A DNA stretch of 43,266 nt from Candidatus Bathyarchaeota archaeon (GCA_018396695.1 JAGTQU010000011.1:9916-53181); one strand, 5' to 3'. Shown: positions 34,095 to 42,858, counted from the first letter of the stretch. Numbers and translations: made by a program. The notes: generated by a model not told the origin, from the letters alone.

Positions 34095-36149
34095 CACGGA
34101 TTCCGTTCGGGTTTTGATTAGTCCCATCTTTTCTAATAGTTTGAAATACTTCATCAAATACTCTAGATTCGTTCTCCCGGCTTCTAGATTCACTAGCTCC
34201 GATATTTCGAGGAGGTTTCTCTTTCCATCGGTCCAGTAAAGAGCTAAAGTCGACAAAACTTGGTCTTGCCCGTAGTCTTTTCTCATTTTCCATGATGATT
34301 CCCTATCTTTCTCGTCGAGCCTATTCAACCAGTATCTCGTCGCCGGCGGTCCTCGGTAAAGTCTTACAGGTATCATTTTCTCTGCCTCCCTATCTAGCAA
34401 GCTCGGTTCCTGTATTTTCTTCGGCTTCAACGGCATGTTTCTCAAAAGAGCGTAATTCGCAAGGGTCTCCTCTGCCAGTCTTATACTTTTGCTTATAGCT
34501 TCGTTCAGATCTTCCATTAGACGCTCTTCAAACTTTTTGAATATCGGGTTGTCTCCACCCACCTTCTCAAAACTTTTTATCAGCTCTAATCCCCTTTTAC
34601 TGAAATACTTCTCCTTCTTCTCGAGAAGGCTTAAGGCTTCAGCCAGCTTTTCAGAGGGGTCACTGCTGACCTCTGCTTTGCGTAAAACCTCCGAGGAGAA
34701 TCTTTCCGTCGAAGACAAGACCTCTCGCTTATAGTGTAACGCTGCTTCACTCATCAACCATGATGCCTCTTCAAGCCCCATGTCAGCAATAAAATAGGCA
34801 TATGTGGCAGTGATGAGGGCAACTCTCTTCAGCATTTCAGGGTCAACTTTATCTATAGTATCAAAACTCGTATGGTAGAACTTATCTGGCCACTGGTTGA
34901 GCATGGGGCAAGGTATGCCTACAGATGGGTCGGAGAGTATGTAATGGTCGCTCCCTCCTGAGAATAGGGTAACCGAGGATCTAAACAGTGGATAGCTTGA
35001 GGTCCCCGCCAAGTTTTTAGCCTCGCCTTTAACCTCTTCGAGGATTTTCTCCAGCAACACGTTAACGAAAGATTGCGTTGATTCAGGGGTTTTCTCAATG
35101 TTCAGTGAGCTTCCGCACAGGTTCTGGTTCTCTCCGACCATATCTAGGTTCAAGGCAGCAATGACCTTTGGAATGCGATATTCATTTTCAGAGAGCCAAG
35201 CATACGTCCCCGTCATCTCCGGGACGAATAGGAACTTTATTGTCCGCTTCGGCTTTCTGAGGCTACCTGTATCTATGAGTCTCTGTAAGGCTCTTGCAGC
35301 TTCCATTGCGGCTCCAACTCCTGAAGCGTTGTCATTTGCAGAGTGTTCCGGATGGCATATGTGAGCAACAACCAGAACCTCTTCATCAGTTTCGCCTAAA
35401 ATTGATGCGCTAGCATTTTCAATATTTCCCTTTTTGAAGCTCGAATCAATCTTCGCCCAGACTTTAACAAACCCGTCTTTCTTATTCACTTTTTTCACTA
35501 AGCTTCTAAGCCATCTGCCCGTCCTTGGAGAGAGGACGAATCCGAAGCAGGGTCTCTCTGATCCCGTCCACCAAAAGCTTGTGTATTGGAGGGCGTCGTC
35601 GATATCTCCTTCTTTACGAACCGGTGGGAACGTCCGCATCCCATCGAATATTATTCCAATCGCATTTCTCCGCTCTACAGCGAGTTCATGGACGCGCATT
35701 ACATCCCCGTTTGTAATAACCATCTTTCCTTCAACGTCTAATCCCTCGTAGTCGGCTTCTTCCTCGCCGTTTTCTAGAATGATAACTTCGGCTCTGCAGC
35801 ACTCATTAGGCGTAGGATGGCTCCTCTGGATCACGCTGAATTTGGATTCCATCCATCTTGCAAGGCAACGCGCCTCATCTTTAGGCTCGATAAGCCTTAA
35901 TTCAGCGTCTCTGCATACCCATTCCGGAAACATCTGGTTACTCCAGAAAAAGATGTTCTCATCCGCTGGATATTCACTTAATTCGGTTTTAAGACCAAAG
36001 TCTCCAAGACGAGTTAAAGTTTGGTTAGCCGCAGATCTGATCCCTGGACTCGCCTGTATCCTGTGGTAACGTGTTATTTCTGAGACGAAGTTAAAAGCAG
36101 ACAAGCCTGAAACTTCATCTGACAGTTTCTCTAAGATAGGCTTAAACAT
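34083..36149 (-). CDS. M28-family zinc aminopeptidase with PA-like insert and C-terminal winged-helix-like tail
   Basis: Zinc exopeptidase of the M28/DUF4910 type, removing N-terminal residues from peptides. A PA-like lid region (about 75-245, with GKMVITNGDV) is inserted before the catalytic core. Metal ligands and catalytic Glu are recognisable: His263/266 region (VAHICHPEHS), D273 (ANDNASG), E311 (VPEMTGTYA), D336 (LNLDMVG) and H426 (FYHTSFDTID). A helical region (about 450-610) follows. The last 60 residues (YWTDGKRNLLEISELVNLEA, then FKLLEKMGLI) resemble a winged-helix domain. No signal peptide, so likely cytoplasmic. Convergent with the hydrolase gene. Confidence 0.83.
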   Translation of the reverse strand: MFKPILEKLSDEVSGLSAFNFVSEITRYHRIQASPGIRSAANQTLTRLGDFGLKTELSEYPADENIFFWSNQMFPEWVCRDAELRLIEPKDEARCLARWMESKFSVIQRSHPTPNECCRAEVIILENGEEEADYEGLDVEGKMVITNGDVMRVHELAVERRNAIGIIFDGMRTFPPVRKEGDIDDALQYTSFWWTGSERPCFGFVLSPRTGRWLRSLVKKVNKKDGFVKVWAKIDSSFKKGNIENASASILGETDEEVLVVAHICHPEHSANDNASGVGAAMEAARALQRLIDTGSLRKPKRTIKFLFVPEMTGTYAWLSENEYRIPKVIAALNLDMVGENQNLCGSSLNIEKTPESTQSFVNVLLEKILEEVKGEAKNLAGTSSYPLFRSSVTLFSGGSDHYILSDPSVGIPCPMLNQWPDKFYHTSFDTIDKVDPEMLKRVALITATYAYFIADMGLEEASWLMSEAALHYKREVLSSTERFSSEVLRKAEVSSDPSEKLAEALSLLEKKEKYFSKRGLELIKSFEKVGGDNPIFKKFEERLMEDLNEAISKSIRLAEETLANYALLRNMPLKPKKIQEPSLLDREAEKMIPVRLYRGPPATRYWLNRLDEKDRESSWKMRKDYGQDQVLSTLALYWTDGKRNLLEISELVNLEAGRTNLEYLMKYFKLLEKMGLIKTRTESVLER

Positions 36150-36221
36150 GAATTGAAATTAGTCTTTTATAGTATTAAGTATGATCCGCAAGCTTCTTTG
36201 CTTCAGGAATTTTTGGATAAG

Positions 36222-36230
36222 CTTTAAATA
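36222..36230 (+). promoter_or_regulatory. TATA box of tRNA-Phe
   Basis: ctttaaata is centred about 30 bases before the mature 5' end of the tRNA, the expected place for an archaeal tRNA promoter with a short 5' leader. Confidence 0.5.
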
Positions 36231-36255
36231 AAAAACCGGGATCCTAAATTCGTTA

Positions 36256-36360
36256 GCCGCGATAGCTCAGCCTGGGAGAGCGCCCGACTCCGTTGGCTTA
36301 TCTCCACGGAGGGCGATGCTGAAGACCGGGGTGTCGAGTGTTCAAATCACTCTCGCGGCA
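36256..36360 (+). tRNA. tRNA-Phe (anticodon GAA) with intron at 30/31
   Basis: Acceptor GCCGCGA/TCGCGGC, D arm GCTC/GAGC, T arm GAGTG-TTCAAAT-CACTC, discriminator A, and CCA encoded at 36361-36363. Read straight through, no anticodon arm forms. Removing 36287-36317 gives stem CCCGG/CCGGG with loop CTGAAGA, anticodon GAA, and a mature length of 74. The intron sits between positions 30 and 31, not at the usual 37/38 site. The exon-intron junctions form a full bulge-helix-bulge, described in the intron entry. Confidence 0.93.
36287..36317 (+). other. Archaeal tRNA intron (31 nt) with bulge-helix-bulge
   Basis: Central helix CGCC (36281-36284) pairs with GGCG (36312-36315). The 5' bulge is C-G-A, cut after CG, and the 3' bulge is A-T-G, cut after AT. 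The outer helix is AG/CT and the inner helix CTCCGT (36288-36293) pairs with ACGGAG, closing a 12-nt loop. This is the canonical hBHBh' geometry, with both cuts after the second bulge base, so the EndA splicing enzyme should remove it. Confidence 0.9.
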
Positions 36361-36448
36361 CCATTCTTAATATCGTTTTGCAGAATAAAGGGAACGAAAG
36401 CTTTTTCAGTCTTTTCGACTTCTCCGAATAAAATTAAGGTGATACAGG

Positions 36449-37378
36449 ATGAGGCTGAAGGTTATGTTTTTACCCTTGCTAAGTTTAATCCTCGTATTTA
36501 TTCTATGCGTGAACACGAATGCTCAACTACCTGAGAAGCCAGCGACCGTTATGATAGGAGTAAGACTTGCAAACGTTGAGAAAATCGACCTACAATCGAA
36601 CAGTTATAAACTTGACTTCTATCTATGGTTCATCTTTGACCCCGCTGAGATAAGTCTCAACGATGTTAAAGCTTTCGAATTTTTAAACGGTGTCCCCTCG
36701 AAAGAGCTCATATATGAGAATGAGACGGAAGGTTTCCTAGAATATCGTGTTAAAGGAGACTTCGTGAAAACTTTTGACTTCTCTCACTATCCTTTCGAGT
36801 CTCAAAACCTAGTCATCTCAATCGAGCATAAGAACATGAACACTACCTATCTCATATACGAAGTCGACCCAGATTCCAGCATAGACTCGGAGATTAACAT
36901 TGTTGGATGGGATATTAAGAGATTTGATTTACAGATTGTTGAACACCGTTTCAGCGGCACTACGTTCTCCAACTTTGTCCTAAACCTTGAGGTTCAGCGC
37001 CCTTTCTTCTCATCCTTCATAAAGAGCGTCCTACCAGTCTCAGTCATCACCACCATATCTCTCCTAACCTTCTTCATCTCTCCTCAGAATTTTTCCCAAA
37101 GGATAAGTTTAGGGGTTACAACCTTGCTATCCGCGTCGACGTTTCATCTAGCCTTAATCGGAGGGATCCCATCCACAGGTTATCTTACACTCGCCGATCG
37201 GATGATGCTATCCATATATATAATCTTCCTCTACAATCTTTCAACCTCAGTTCTCATAATGAGGCTAGTAGACTTCAAGCAAATTGAAAAGGCTCAGTTG
37301 CTAAACAAAAAGGCGGCTGAGATGCTTCTAATACTAATCATAATACTAATAGTCATACAACTAATCATAATCAATTGA
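36449..37378 (+). CDS. Pentameric ligand-gated ion channel homologue (Cys-loop/GLIC type)
   Basis: Membrane channel subunit of the pLGIC superfamily. Signal peptide at 1-25 (LPLLSLILVFILCVNTNAQ). The extracellular beta-sandwich (about 26-185) includes LDFYLWFIFDPAEI and FDFSHYPFESQNLVI; the latter is the Pro-centred loop of the family, without the two cysteines, as in prokaryotic members. Four membrane helices follow: M1 (about 188-211, with SVLPVSVITTISLLTFFI), M2 (about 217-237, ISLGVTTLLSASTFHLAL, lining the pore), M3 (about 249-271, LADRMMLSIYIIFLY) and M4 (about 290-308). The gene has AAGGTGAT before its ATG. The ligand and ion are unknown. Confidence 0.85.
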   Translation: MRLKVMFLPLLSLILVFILCVNTNAQLPEKPATVMIGVRLANVEKIDLQSNSYKLDFYLWFIFDPAEISLNDVKAFEFLNGVPSKELIYENETEGFLEYRVKGDFVKTFDFSHYPFESQNLVISIEHKNMNTTYLIYEVDPDSSIDSEINIVGWDIKRFDLQIVEHRFSGTTFSNFVLNLEVQRPFFSSFIKSVLPVSVITTISLLTFFISPQNFSQRISLGVTTLLSASTFHLALIGGIPSTGYLTLADRMMLSIYIIFLYNLSTSVLIMRLVDFKQIEKAQLLNKKAAEMLLILIIILIVIQLIIIN

Positions 37379-37540
37379 ACCTTTTAATGCCTTCAAACAC
37401 AATCTTTTTCAATTCCTTCTTTAAAGGAACATTATAAATCAATTAAAATCCAATTCGTCCATCTCAATAAATATAAGTTGTTCTATTGGAGTCTAGTTTC
37501 GAAAGAGATTGAAGAAATCAGAAAAACTCGACAACTATTG

Positions 37541-38482
37541 CTAATCCCTCACAGTCTCTCCTTGTCTCTCTTCCGGTTCGTCCGAGTCAACATCCATATA
37601 GTAGTGAACCGATACTCTGGTCGTGGATGCTGAAAAGGTTTCTCCATGTTTATCAAAGGCTAAACAGTTCATGCCACCCAGCTCTTTAAGGGAATTGATA
37701 TCCCTCATTGCTTTGATGCACGCATCTTTTACCTTCAACCCATTATCCATATAGCTGACTATTGTCCGAGCAGTGGAGAGCCTGATAGCCAACTCTCCTC
37801 GACCAGTACAGGCTGCGGCTCCAACACGGTTATCACAGTAGTTTCCTGCACCTATGATCGGTGAGTCTCCAACCCGACCCGGAAACTTCAATGCAGTACC
37901 ACTTGTAGAAACCCCTGAACATACGTCTCCTCGATCATCCATCGCCATCACATTAACTGTTCCATGATAATCGTCTGCTAGTTTGCTATACCACTCTCTC
38001 AGATCGAAGTTCTTGATGTAATCGATAATGTATCCTTTTTCGCTGAATCTCTCATCAAGCTTATCCAAAGAATCTTCCAAAAACGCTTTGTAGATTGTTC
38101 TACTCTTCTCTGTAAGAAGTTCACTTTTCTTAAAGCCCATCATCTCGGCGAAGAGCTCAGCGCCTTTACCGACGAGAAGCACATGTGGAGAGTTCTCCAT
38201 CACCTTCCTAGCTATCGATATTACGTTAACATAGTTTTCAACTGCCGCAACCGCACCCGTCTTCAGAGTGCGCCCATCCATTATTGACGCGTCCAGCTGC
38301 ACAACCCCCAGCATATTCGGAATCCCTCCGAGACCCACACTAGTATCCATGGGATTATTCTCAACTGCATTAACCGTTGCTTCGACGGCGTCTAACGCTG
38401 AACCTCCTCTTCTTAAGATCTCCTTTCCAATATGCAAAAAGTCTCGAGCATTGACAGTTCCTATAATGAATGGTTTAACCAT
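37541..38482 (-). CDS. Glycosylasparaginase/isoaspartyl peptidase (Ntn hydrolase)
   Basis: N-terminal-nucleophile hydrolase of the asparaginase-2 family, made as a precursor that cuts itself. The new N-terminal Thr should be T175 in YHGTVNVMAMD. STSGTALKFPGRVGDSP and IIGAGNYCDNRVGAAACTGRGE are the substrate-binding and oxyanion segments closest to the glycosylasparaginase (AGA) branch. The N-terminal half has GGSALDAVEATVNAVENNP, typical of the alpha chain. 313 residues. It may act on beta-aspartyl peptides, asparagine or GlcNAc-Asn; the last is less likely in an archaeon. GGAGGC lies before the ATG. Confidence 0.9.
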   Translation of the reverse strand: MVKPFIIGTVNARDFLHIGKEILRRGGSALDAVEATVNAVENNPMDTSVGLGGIPNMLGVVQLDASIMDGRTLKTGAVAAVENYVNVISIARKVMENSPHVLLVGKGAELFAEMMGFKKSELLTEKSRTIYKAFLEDSLDKLDERFSEKGYIIDYIKNFDLREWYSKLADDYHGTVNVMAMDDRGDVCSGVSTSGTALKFPGRVGDSPIIGAGNYCDNRVGAAACTGRGELAIRLSTARTIVSYMDNGLKVKDACIKAMRDINSLKELGGMNCLAFDKHGETFSASTTRVSVHYYMDVDSDEPEERQGETVRD

Positions 38483-38721
38483 TTAAAGCCTCCAATTAAG
38501 AATTCATGAATAACGTCAACTATTTAAAACCCATTCCAAGGAAGTATCAACAAATCCTAAAATTCATTTTAACCTATAATTTTTTATTTGAACGATGACC
38601 TCCTTCCTTTGGTGCTCCTATTGTCCAGTGATCATAAAATTTAACCCCATAAAAAGATGCTTCAATAGAAGCTTTCCTGACAATGATTGGAGGATGAAGA
38701 GAAACGTTCAAGCAGTTTGAC

Positions 38722-41700
38722 ATGAATATCGAGCTCCCTAAAATTGAGCATGAGATTCTAAAGTTCTGGAAAGAGAACGAGATATTTGAAAAGAGAAGAG
38801 CCAAGAATATAGGAGGAAATCGATGGAGCTTTATAGACGGTCCAATAACAGCGAATAATCCTATGGGCGTTCATCATGCATGGGGACGCACATACAAGGA
38901 CGTCTGGCAAAGATACTGGGCTCTGAAAGGATTTGATGAAAGATACCAGAACGGGTTTGATTGCCAAGGATTATGGGTCGAAGTGGAAGTTGAGAAAGAA
39001 CTTGGTTTCGAATCTAAGCGAGATATCGAAGCTTACGGAATAGCAGAGTTCGTTAAGCGTTGCAAGCAGAGGGTTTTAAACTATGCGGCGATTCAAACCG
39101 AGCAGTCTATCCGCCTCGGTATGTGGATGGATTGGGATGATCCTGAAGAGCTTAGAAAGCTTTCAAAGGCTTTAGAAAATCCAGAAGAAGAGATAGTATA
39201 TCGAAGCCCAAGAGGCTCAGTAAAGGGGAGGCCTGAGCAGATAATCGGGCGGCTAGGATCCTTCGCATTTGGTGGAAGCTATTTCACCCTCTCCGATGAA
39301 AATAATTATATGATTTGGAAAGCCCTGAAGATCTGCCATGAGAAAGGCTGGATCTACAAGGGCGCAGACTCTATGCCATGGTGCCCGAGGTGCAGCACAG
39401 GCATCAGCCAACACGAGATAGTTACAGAGGGCTATAGAGAGATAACTCACCCCAGCATATATGTTAAATTCCCGCTGCGTGAGAAAGAAGGGCATCTACT
39501 CATATGGACGACGACGCCTTGGACACTCACCTCGAACGTTGCAGTAGCCGTCCATCCAGACTTTACATACGTAAAAATAAGATTGGACGGAGAAGTATAC
39601 TACCTTCTAAAAAGCCGTCTAGGAGAAGTCTTCCGAGAAAAGAGCTTCGAAATACTAGAAGAGTTCAAAGGCATCCAAATGGAAGGATGGCGATACACTG
39701 GGCCGTTTGACGAGCTAGATCTCCCGAAGAAGCTCAGGGCCCCTGAAGCCCACAGAGTGATCCTATGGGAGGGCATAGGAGAGAACGAAGGGACGGGGTT
39801 AGTCCACATCGCCCCAGGTGCAGGTAAAGAGGATCTGATGCTAGGCAAAAAATACGGGCTACCAGTTATTGCACCTCTCGACGAGTTTGGCGTATTCACC
39901 TCAGGTTTCGGCGCTCTCTCAGGTACACACGTTTTCGAATCTGCGAAGCCATTATTCGAAGATCTTGAAAGAAAGGGACTTGTATTTCGAATCGAGGATT
40001 ATACGCACAGGTACCCTGTCTGTTGGCGTTGCGGAAGTGAATTAGTCTTCAGGCACGTTGAAGAATGGTTCGTCTCCATGGGTGAAAAACTCGATAAATC
40101 CTACGAGGAGATCACGCCTGAAGAGAAGGAGAAAAACCTCCGGTATCAGATAATGGACTCAGCATCGCAGGTCAGATGGATCCCAGAATTCGGGTTAAAA
40201 CGGGAGTTGGATTGGCTTCGAAACATGGAGGATTGGATGATCTCAAAGAAAAGGTTCTGGGGTCTCGCTCTACCAATATGGGTCTGCTCAGAATGCGGAT
40301 GGTTCGACGTAATCGGGGATGAAAGAGAGCTGAGAGAGAGGGCAATCGAAGGATGGGAGACCTTTGAAGGCCATTCTCCTCACAGACCGTATATAGACGC
40401 CGTTAAGATCAAATGCGAGAAGTGTGGCCGAACTGCCTCAAGAATACCTGATGTAGGTAACCCATGGCTAGATGCTGGGATAGTTGCTTTCTCAACTCTC
40501 AGATACCGGGATGACCCTGACTACTGGAGAAAATGGTTCCCCGCAGATTTCATCACGGAGTCATTCCCAGGACAGTTTAGAAACTGGTTCTACTCTATGC
40601 TAGCCATGAGCACGATACTCTCAAGGCAGACACCCTTTAAGACTTGTCTGGGTCACGGAAGCGTCCTCGCAGAAGACGGTAGAGAGATGCATAAAAGCTG
40701 GGGAAATGCCATCTGGTTCGATGACGCCGCTGAGACGATGAGCTCAGACGTCATGAGATGGATGTACTGTACCACCAAGCCTGAAAACGATATGTTGTTC
40801 GGGTATAAAAGAGCTGCAGAGGTTAAGCGAGACTTCTTTATACCTTTACTCAACGTTTACAACTTCTTTGCCATATATGCTGAACTGGACGGGTGGGTTC
40901 CTAAGCAGGAGCCTAAGAAGCTATCCATCTTGGATGAATGGATCATCTCTAAGCTTAACAGACTAGTAGAGGAAGTGACAAAAGCTCTGGACAACTATGA
41001 TGTGTATTCAGTGACTGTGGAAACCTGGCAGTTTTTAGATCTACTCTCAAAATGGTATGTTCGGAGGAGTAGGAGGAGGTTCTGGAAGAGCGAGGCTGAC
41101 GACGATAAGGATGCTGCCTACTCGACCCTATATACTTGTCTGAAGAAGCTGATTATCCTATTAGCCCCCATAATTCCCTTTATAACTGAGGCCATCTATC
41201 AGAAAATGGTTAGGAACGCCGAACTAGGCTCTCCAGAAAGCGTCCATCTGAACGACTGGCCGGTAGCGGATGCCCGGTTAATTAAAGAGGATCTCATCGA
41301 AGACATGGATTTAGCTATAAAGGTTGCTGGTCTCGGGAGAGCTGCACGCAACAGAGTTGGAATAAAACTCCGCCAACCCTTGAGCGAGGCTGTAATTATT
41401 TATCCTAGCAAGATAGATAGCTTGAAGAAGCTAAGCGACATCATAAAGGACGAGCTTAATGTTAAGGAGCTGAGGTTCTCCTCCGATAGAAATACTCTCA
41501 TAAAACACGAAGTTAAGCCGATTCCGCGCCTATTGGGTAGGAAACATGGTAGAATATATCAAAAAATTGTCGAGAAACTGGAGACAATGTCAAGCGAAGA
41601 TATCGAGAGACTCTCCTCAGGACGATCAATAACTCTGCAAATTGAAGATTCCTCTATAGAGATCCTCTCGGAAGAGGTCAGCATAAACGAAGTCCCATTA

Positions 41701-42036
41701 GACGGGTACTCTGTCATGGAGGAGGACATACTCGTAGGCGTGAGTACTGCCATCTCTGAAGATTTGGAGAGTGAAGGGCTCGCCAGAGACATAATCAGGA
41801 GAATACAATCTCTCAGGAAAGAAGCGAACTTTAACATAGAGGATACAATCGAGACATACTACTCTGGTGAAGCAGAGCTAGAGTCGGTATTCGAGACTCA
41901 ACATGAACTAATCTCTGCAGAAACCCTCTCAGCTGCTTTAATCAAAGGAGAACCACCGAAAGGAGCCTATGTAAAAGAGTTCGAAATCGAAGATATGGTT
42001 TTGAGGATAGGATTAGTAAAGAAAGTTAAAAGCTGA
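38722..42036 (+). CDS. ileS: Isoleucyl-tRNA synthetase, divergent form with GVHH and MHKSW signatures
   Basis: Class I synthetase of the Ile/Val/Leu group, charging tRNA-Ile. The normal HIGH motif region reads PMGVHHAWGRTYKD: positions 49-52 are G-V-H-H, so the first and third residues of H-x-G-H are swapped. The second signature is GREMHKSWGNAIW instead of KMSKS. The CP1 editing domain is present (IWTTTPWTLTSNVAVAV and GTGLVHIAPGAGKEDL). Zinc-type Cys pairs occur at CPRC, CWRC, CSEC and CEKC. The anticodon domain and a C-terminal region complete 1104 residues. This combination marks the divergent branch known from some bacteria. Whether it is the only IleRS in the genome cannot be told. Confidence 0.9.
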   Translation: MNIELPKIEHEILKFWKENEIFEKRRAKNIGGNRWSFIDGPITANNPMGVHHAWGRTYKDVWQRYWALKGFDERYQNGFDCQGLWVEVEVEKELGFESKRDIEAYGIAEFVKRCKQRVLNYAAIQTEQSIRLGMWMDWDDPEELRKLSKALENPEEEIVYRSPRGSVKGRPEQIIGRLGSFAFGGSYFTLSDENNYMIWKALKICHEKGWIYKGADSMPWCPRCSTGISQHEIVTEGYREITHPSIYVKFPLREKEGHLLIWTTTPWTLTSNVAVAVHPDFTYVKIRLDGEVYYLLKSRLGEVFREKSFEILEEFKGIQMEGWRYTGPFDELDLPKKLRAPEAHRVILWEGIGENEGTGLVHIAPGAGKEDLMLGKKYGLPVIAPLDEFGVFTSGFGALSGTHVFESAKPLFEDLERKGLVFRIEDYTHRYPVCWRCGSELVFRHVEEWFVSMGEKLDKSYEEITPEEKEKNLRYQIMDSASQVRWIPEFGLKRELDWLRNMEDWMISKKRFWGLALPIWVCSECGWFDVIGDERELRERAIEGWETFEGHSPHRPYIDAVKIKCEKCGRTASRIPDVGNPWLDAGIVAFSTLRYRDDPDYWRKWFPADFITESFPGQFRNWFYSMLAMSTILSRQTPFKTCLGHGSVLAEDGREMHKSWGNAIWFDDAAETMSSDVMRWMYCTTKPENDMLFGYKRAAEVKRDFFIPLLNVYNFFAIYAELDGWVPKQEPKKLSILDEWIISKLNRLVEEVTKALDNYDVYSVTVETWQFLDLLSKWYVRRSRRRFWKSEADDDKDAAYSTLYTCLKKLIILLAPIIPFITEAIYQKMVRNAELGSPESVHLNDWPVADARLIKEDLIEDMDLAIKVAGLGRAARNRVGIKLRQPLSEAVIIYPSKIDSLKKLSDIIKDELNVKELRFSSDRNTLIKHEVKPIPRLLGRKHGRIYQKIVEKLETMSSEDIERLSSGRSITLQIEDSSIEILSEEVSINEVPLDGYSVMEEDILVGVSTAISEDLESEGLARDIIRRIQSLRKEANFNIEDTIETYYSGEAELESVFETQHELISAETLSAALIKGEPPKGAYVKEFEIEDMVLRIGLVKKVKS

Positions 42037-42081
42037 GGCTTCATATTCCTATTGTTTTTTAAAAGACTTGAAAGGTTAAAT

Positions 42082-42115
42082 CACTTACTACCAGGCTTAA
42101 CTAAGCCTAGTAGTG
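42082..42115. repeat. Inverted repeat between convergent ileS and hsp20
   Basis: Perfect 7-bp stem aggctta/taagcct (42093-42099 and 42102-42108) with a 2-base loop, extended outward by tact/agta and cac/gtg with small bulges. It sits about 50 bases after the ileS stop and 120 bases beyond the hsp20 stop. A T6 run (42055-42060) lies just after ileS. It may be a termination or 3'-end stability element for both genes, though archaeal terminators usually need only T-runs. Confidence 0.45.
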
Positions 42116-42234
42116 GCCTCAGTTTAACTCTGATCGCTCATTTCTCGCTCTAATGCCTTCACATCATCGGCTAAATATCATTAAGCCCAAGCGGTATTAA
42201 TTAGGGTTTTCTCGATTTTGATAAAAAATTAGGG

Positions 42235-42858
42235 TTACTCTATGTCAATCTTTCTTCCAGTAGTTTTCTGTCTCTTTTTCAAAATTGTTTCCAAAATACC
42301 ATTCTTATATGTTGACCGAGCTGAGGACTCGTCAACCTCGGACGGGAGTTCCAACTCTTTGTAATACTTTCTTTGCGGGGTGTCTACGCTTATAGTTAGG
42401 GATTTAGATGTTGCATAGAGTTTAATATCATTTTTTTCAACTCCTGGAAGTTCTGCAATAATCCTGATCGTATCCCCTTCATCAACGATATCCACTAGCG
42501 GCTCCCTTTGATCCTGTAAATCTAGCGGAGGTCTACCTTCCCTTTCGAATGCAGGTTTCATATTGCCAAATTCCGTGATTATAGGTTTACCATCAGGTCC
42601 AATTTTCATCGAGTAACCATATACAAAGGGACCGTACTCTCTTCTCACAGTACCATTAGGTAGCTGGAACTCTCTAACCATGTCTCTTGGCACGATTTTA
42701 TCCATATTTTTCATAATATCTGCCATTTCTTTCTCCATTTCTTCTACCATTTTATCTATATCTGGAAAAAAGAAGGGTGTTCTTCTAACTCTCATTTTTT
42801 TTGACCATTCATCCCAAGCTTTGAACCATTCATCCCAGAATGATGACACTAACTTCAC
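42235..42858 (-). CDS. Small heat-shock protein, Hsp20/alpha-crystallin family
   Basis: ATP-independent chaperone that holds unfolded proteins. The long N-terminal arm (about 1-105) is rich in Trp, Met and charged residues (SFWDEWFKAWDEWSKK). The alpha-crystallin domain (about 115-205) carries REPLVDIVDEGDTIRIIAEL, PGVEKNDIKLYA, SLTISVD and the closing YKNGILETILKK, which is the G-x-L-x-x-x-L-x-K-x family end. 207 residues is long for a microbial Hsp20 because of the arm. GTG is the start; no clear ribosome site. Divergent from thiI. Confidence 0.92.
   Translation of the reverse strand: MKLVSSFWDEWFKAWDEWSKKMRVRRTPFFFPDIDKMVEEMEKEMADIMKNMDKIVPRDMVREFQLPNGTVRREYGPFVYGYSMKIGPDGKPIITEFGNMKPAFEREGRPPLDLQDQREPLVDIVDEGDTIRIIAELPGVEKNDIKLYATSKSLTISVDTPQRKYYKELELPSEVDESSARSTYKNGILETILKKRQKTTGRKIDIE

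Noticed and set aside
36256-36360. First reading of the tRNA as tRNA-Arg (CCG), tRNA-Pro (TGG) or tRNA-Trp (CCA)
   Set aside because: Each leaves the anticodon stem mispaired; only removal of the 31-nt bulge-helix-bulge intron gives a full cloverleaf, with anticodon GAA.
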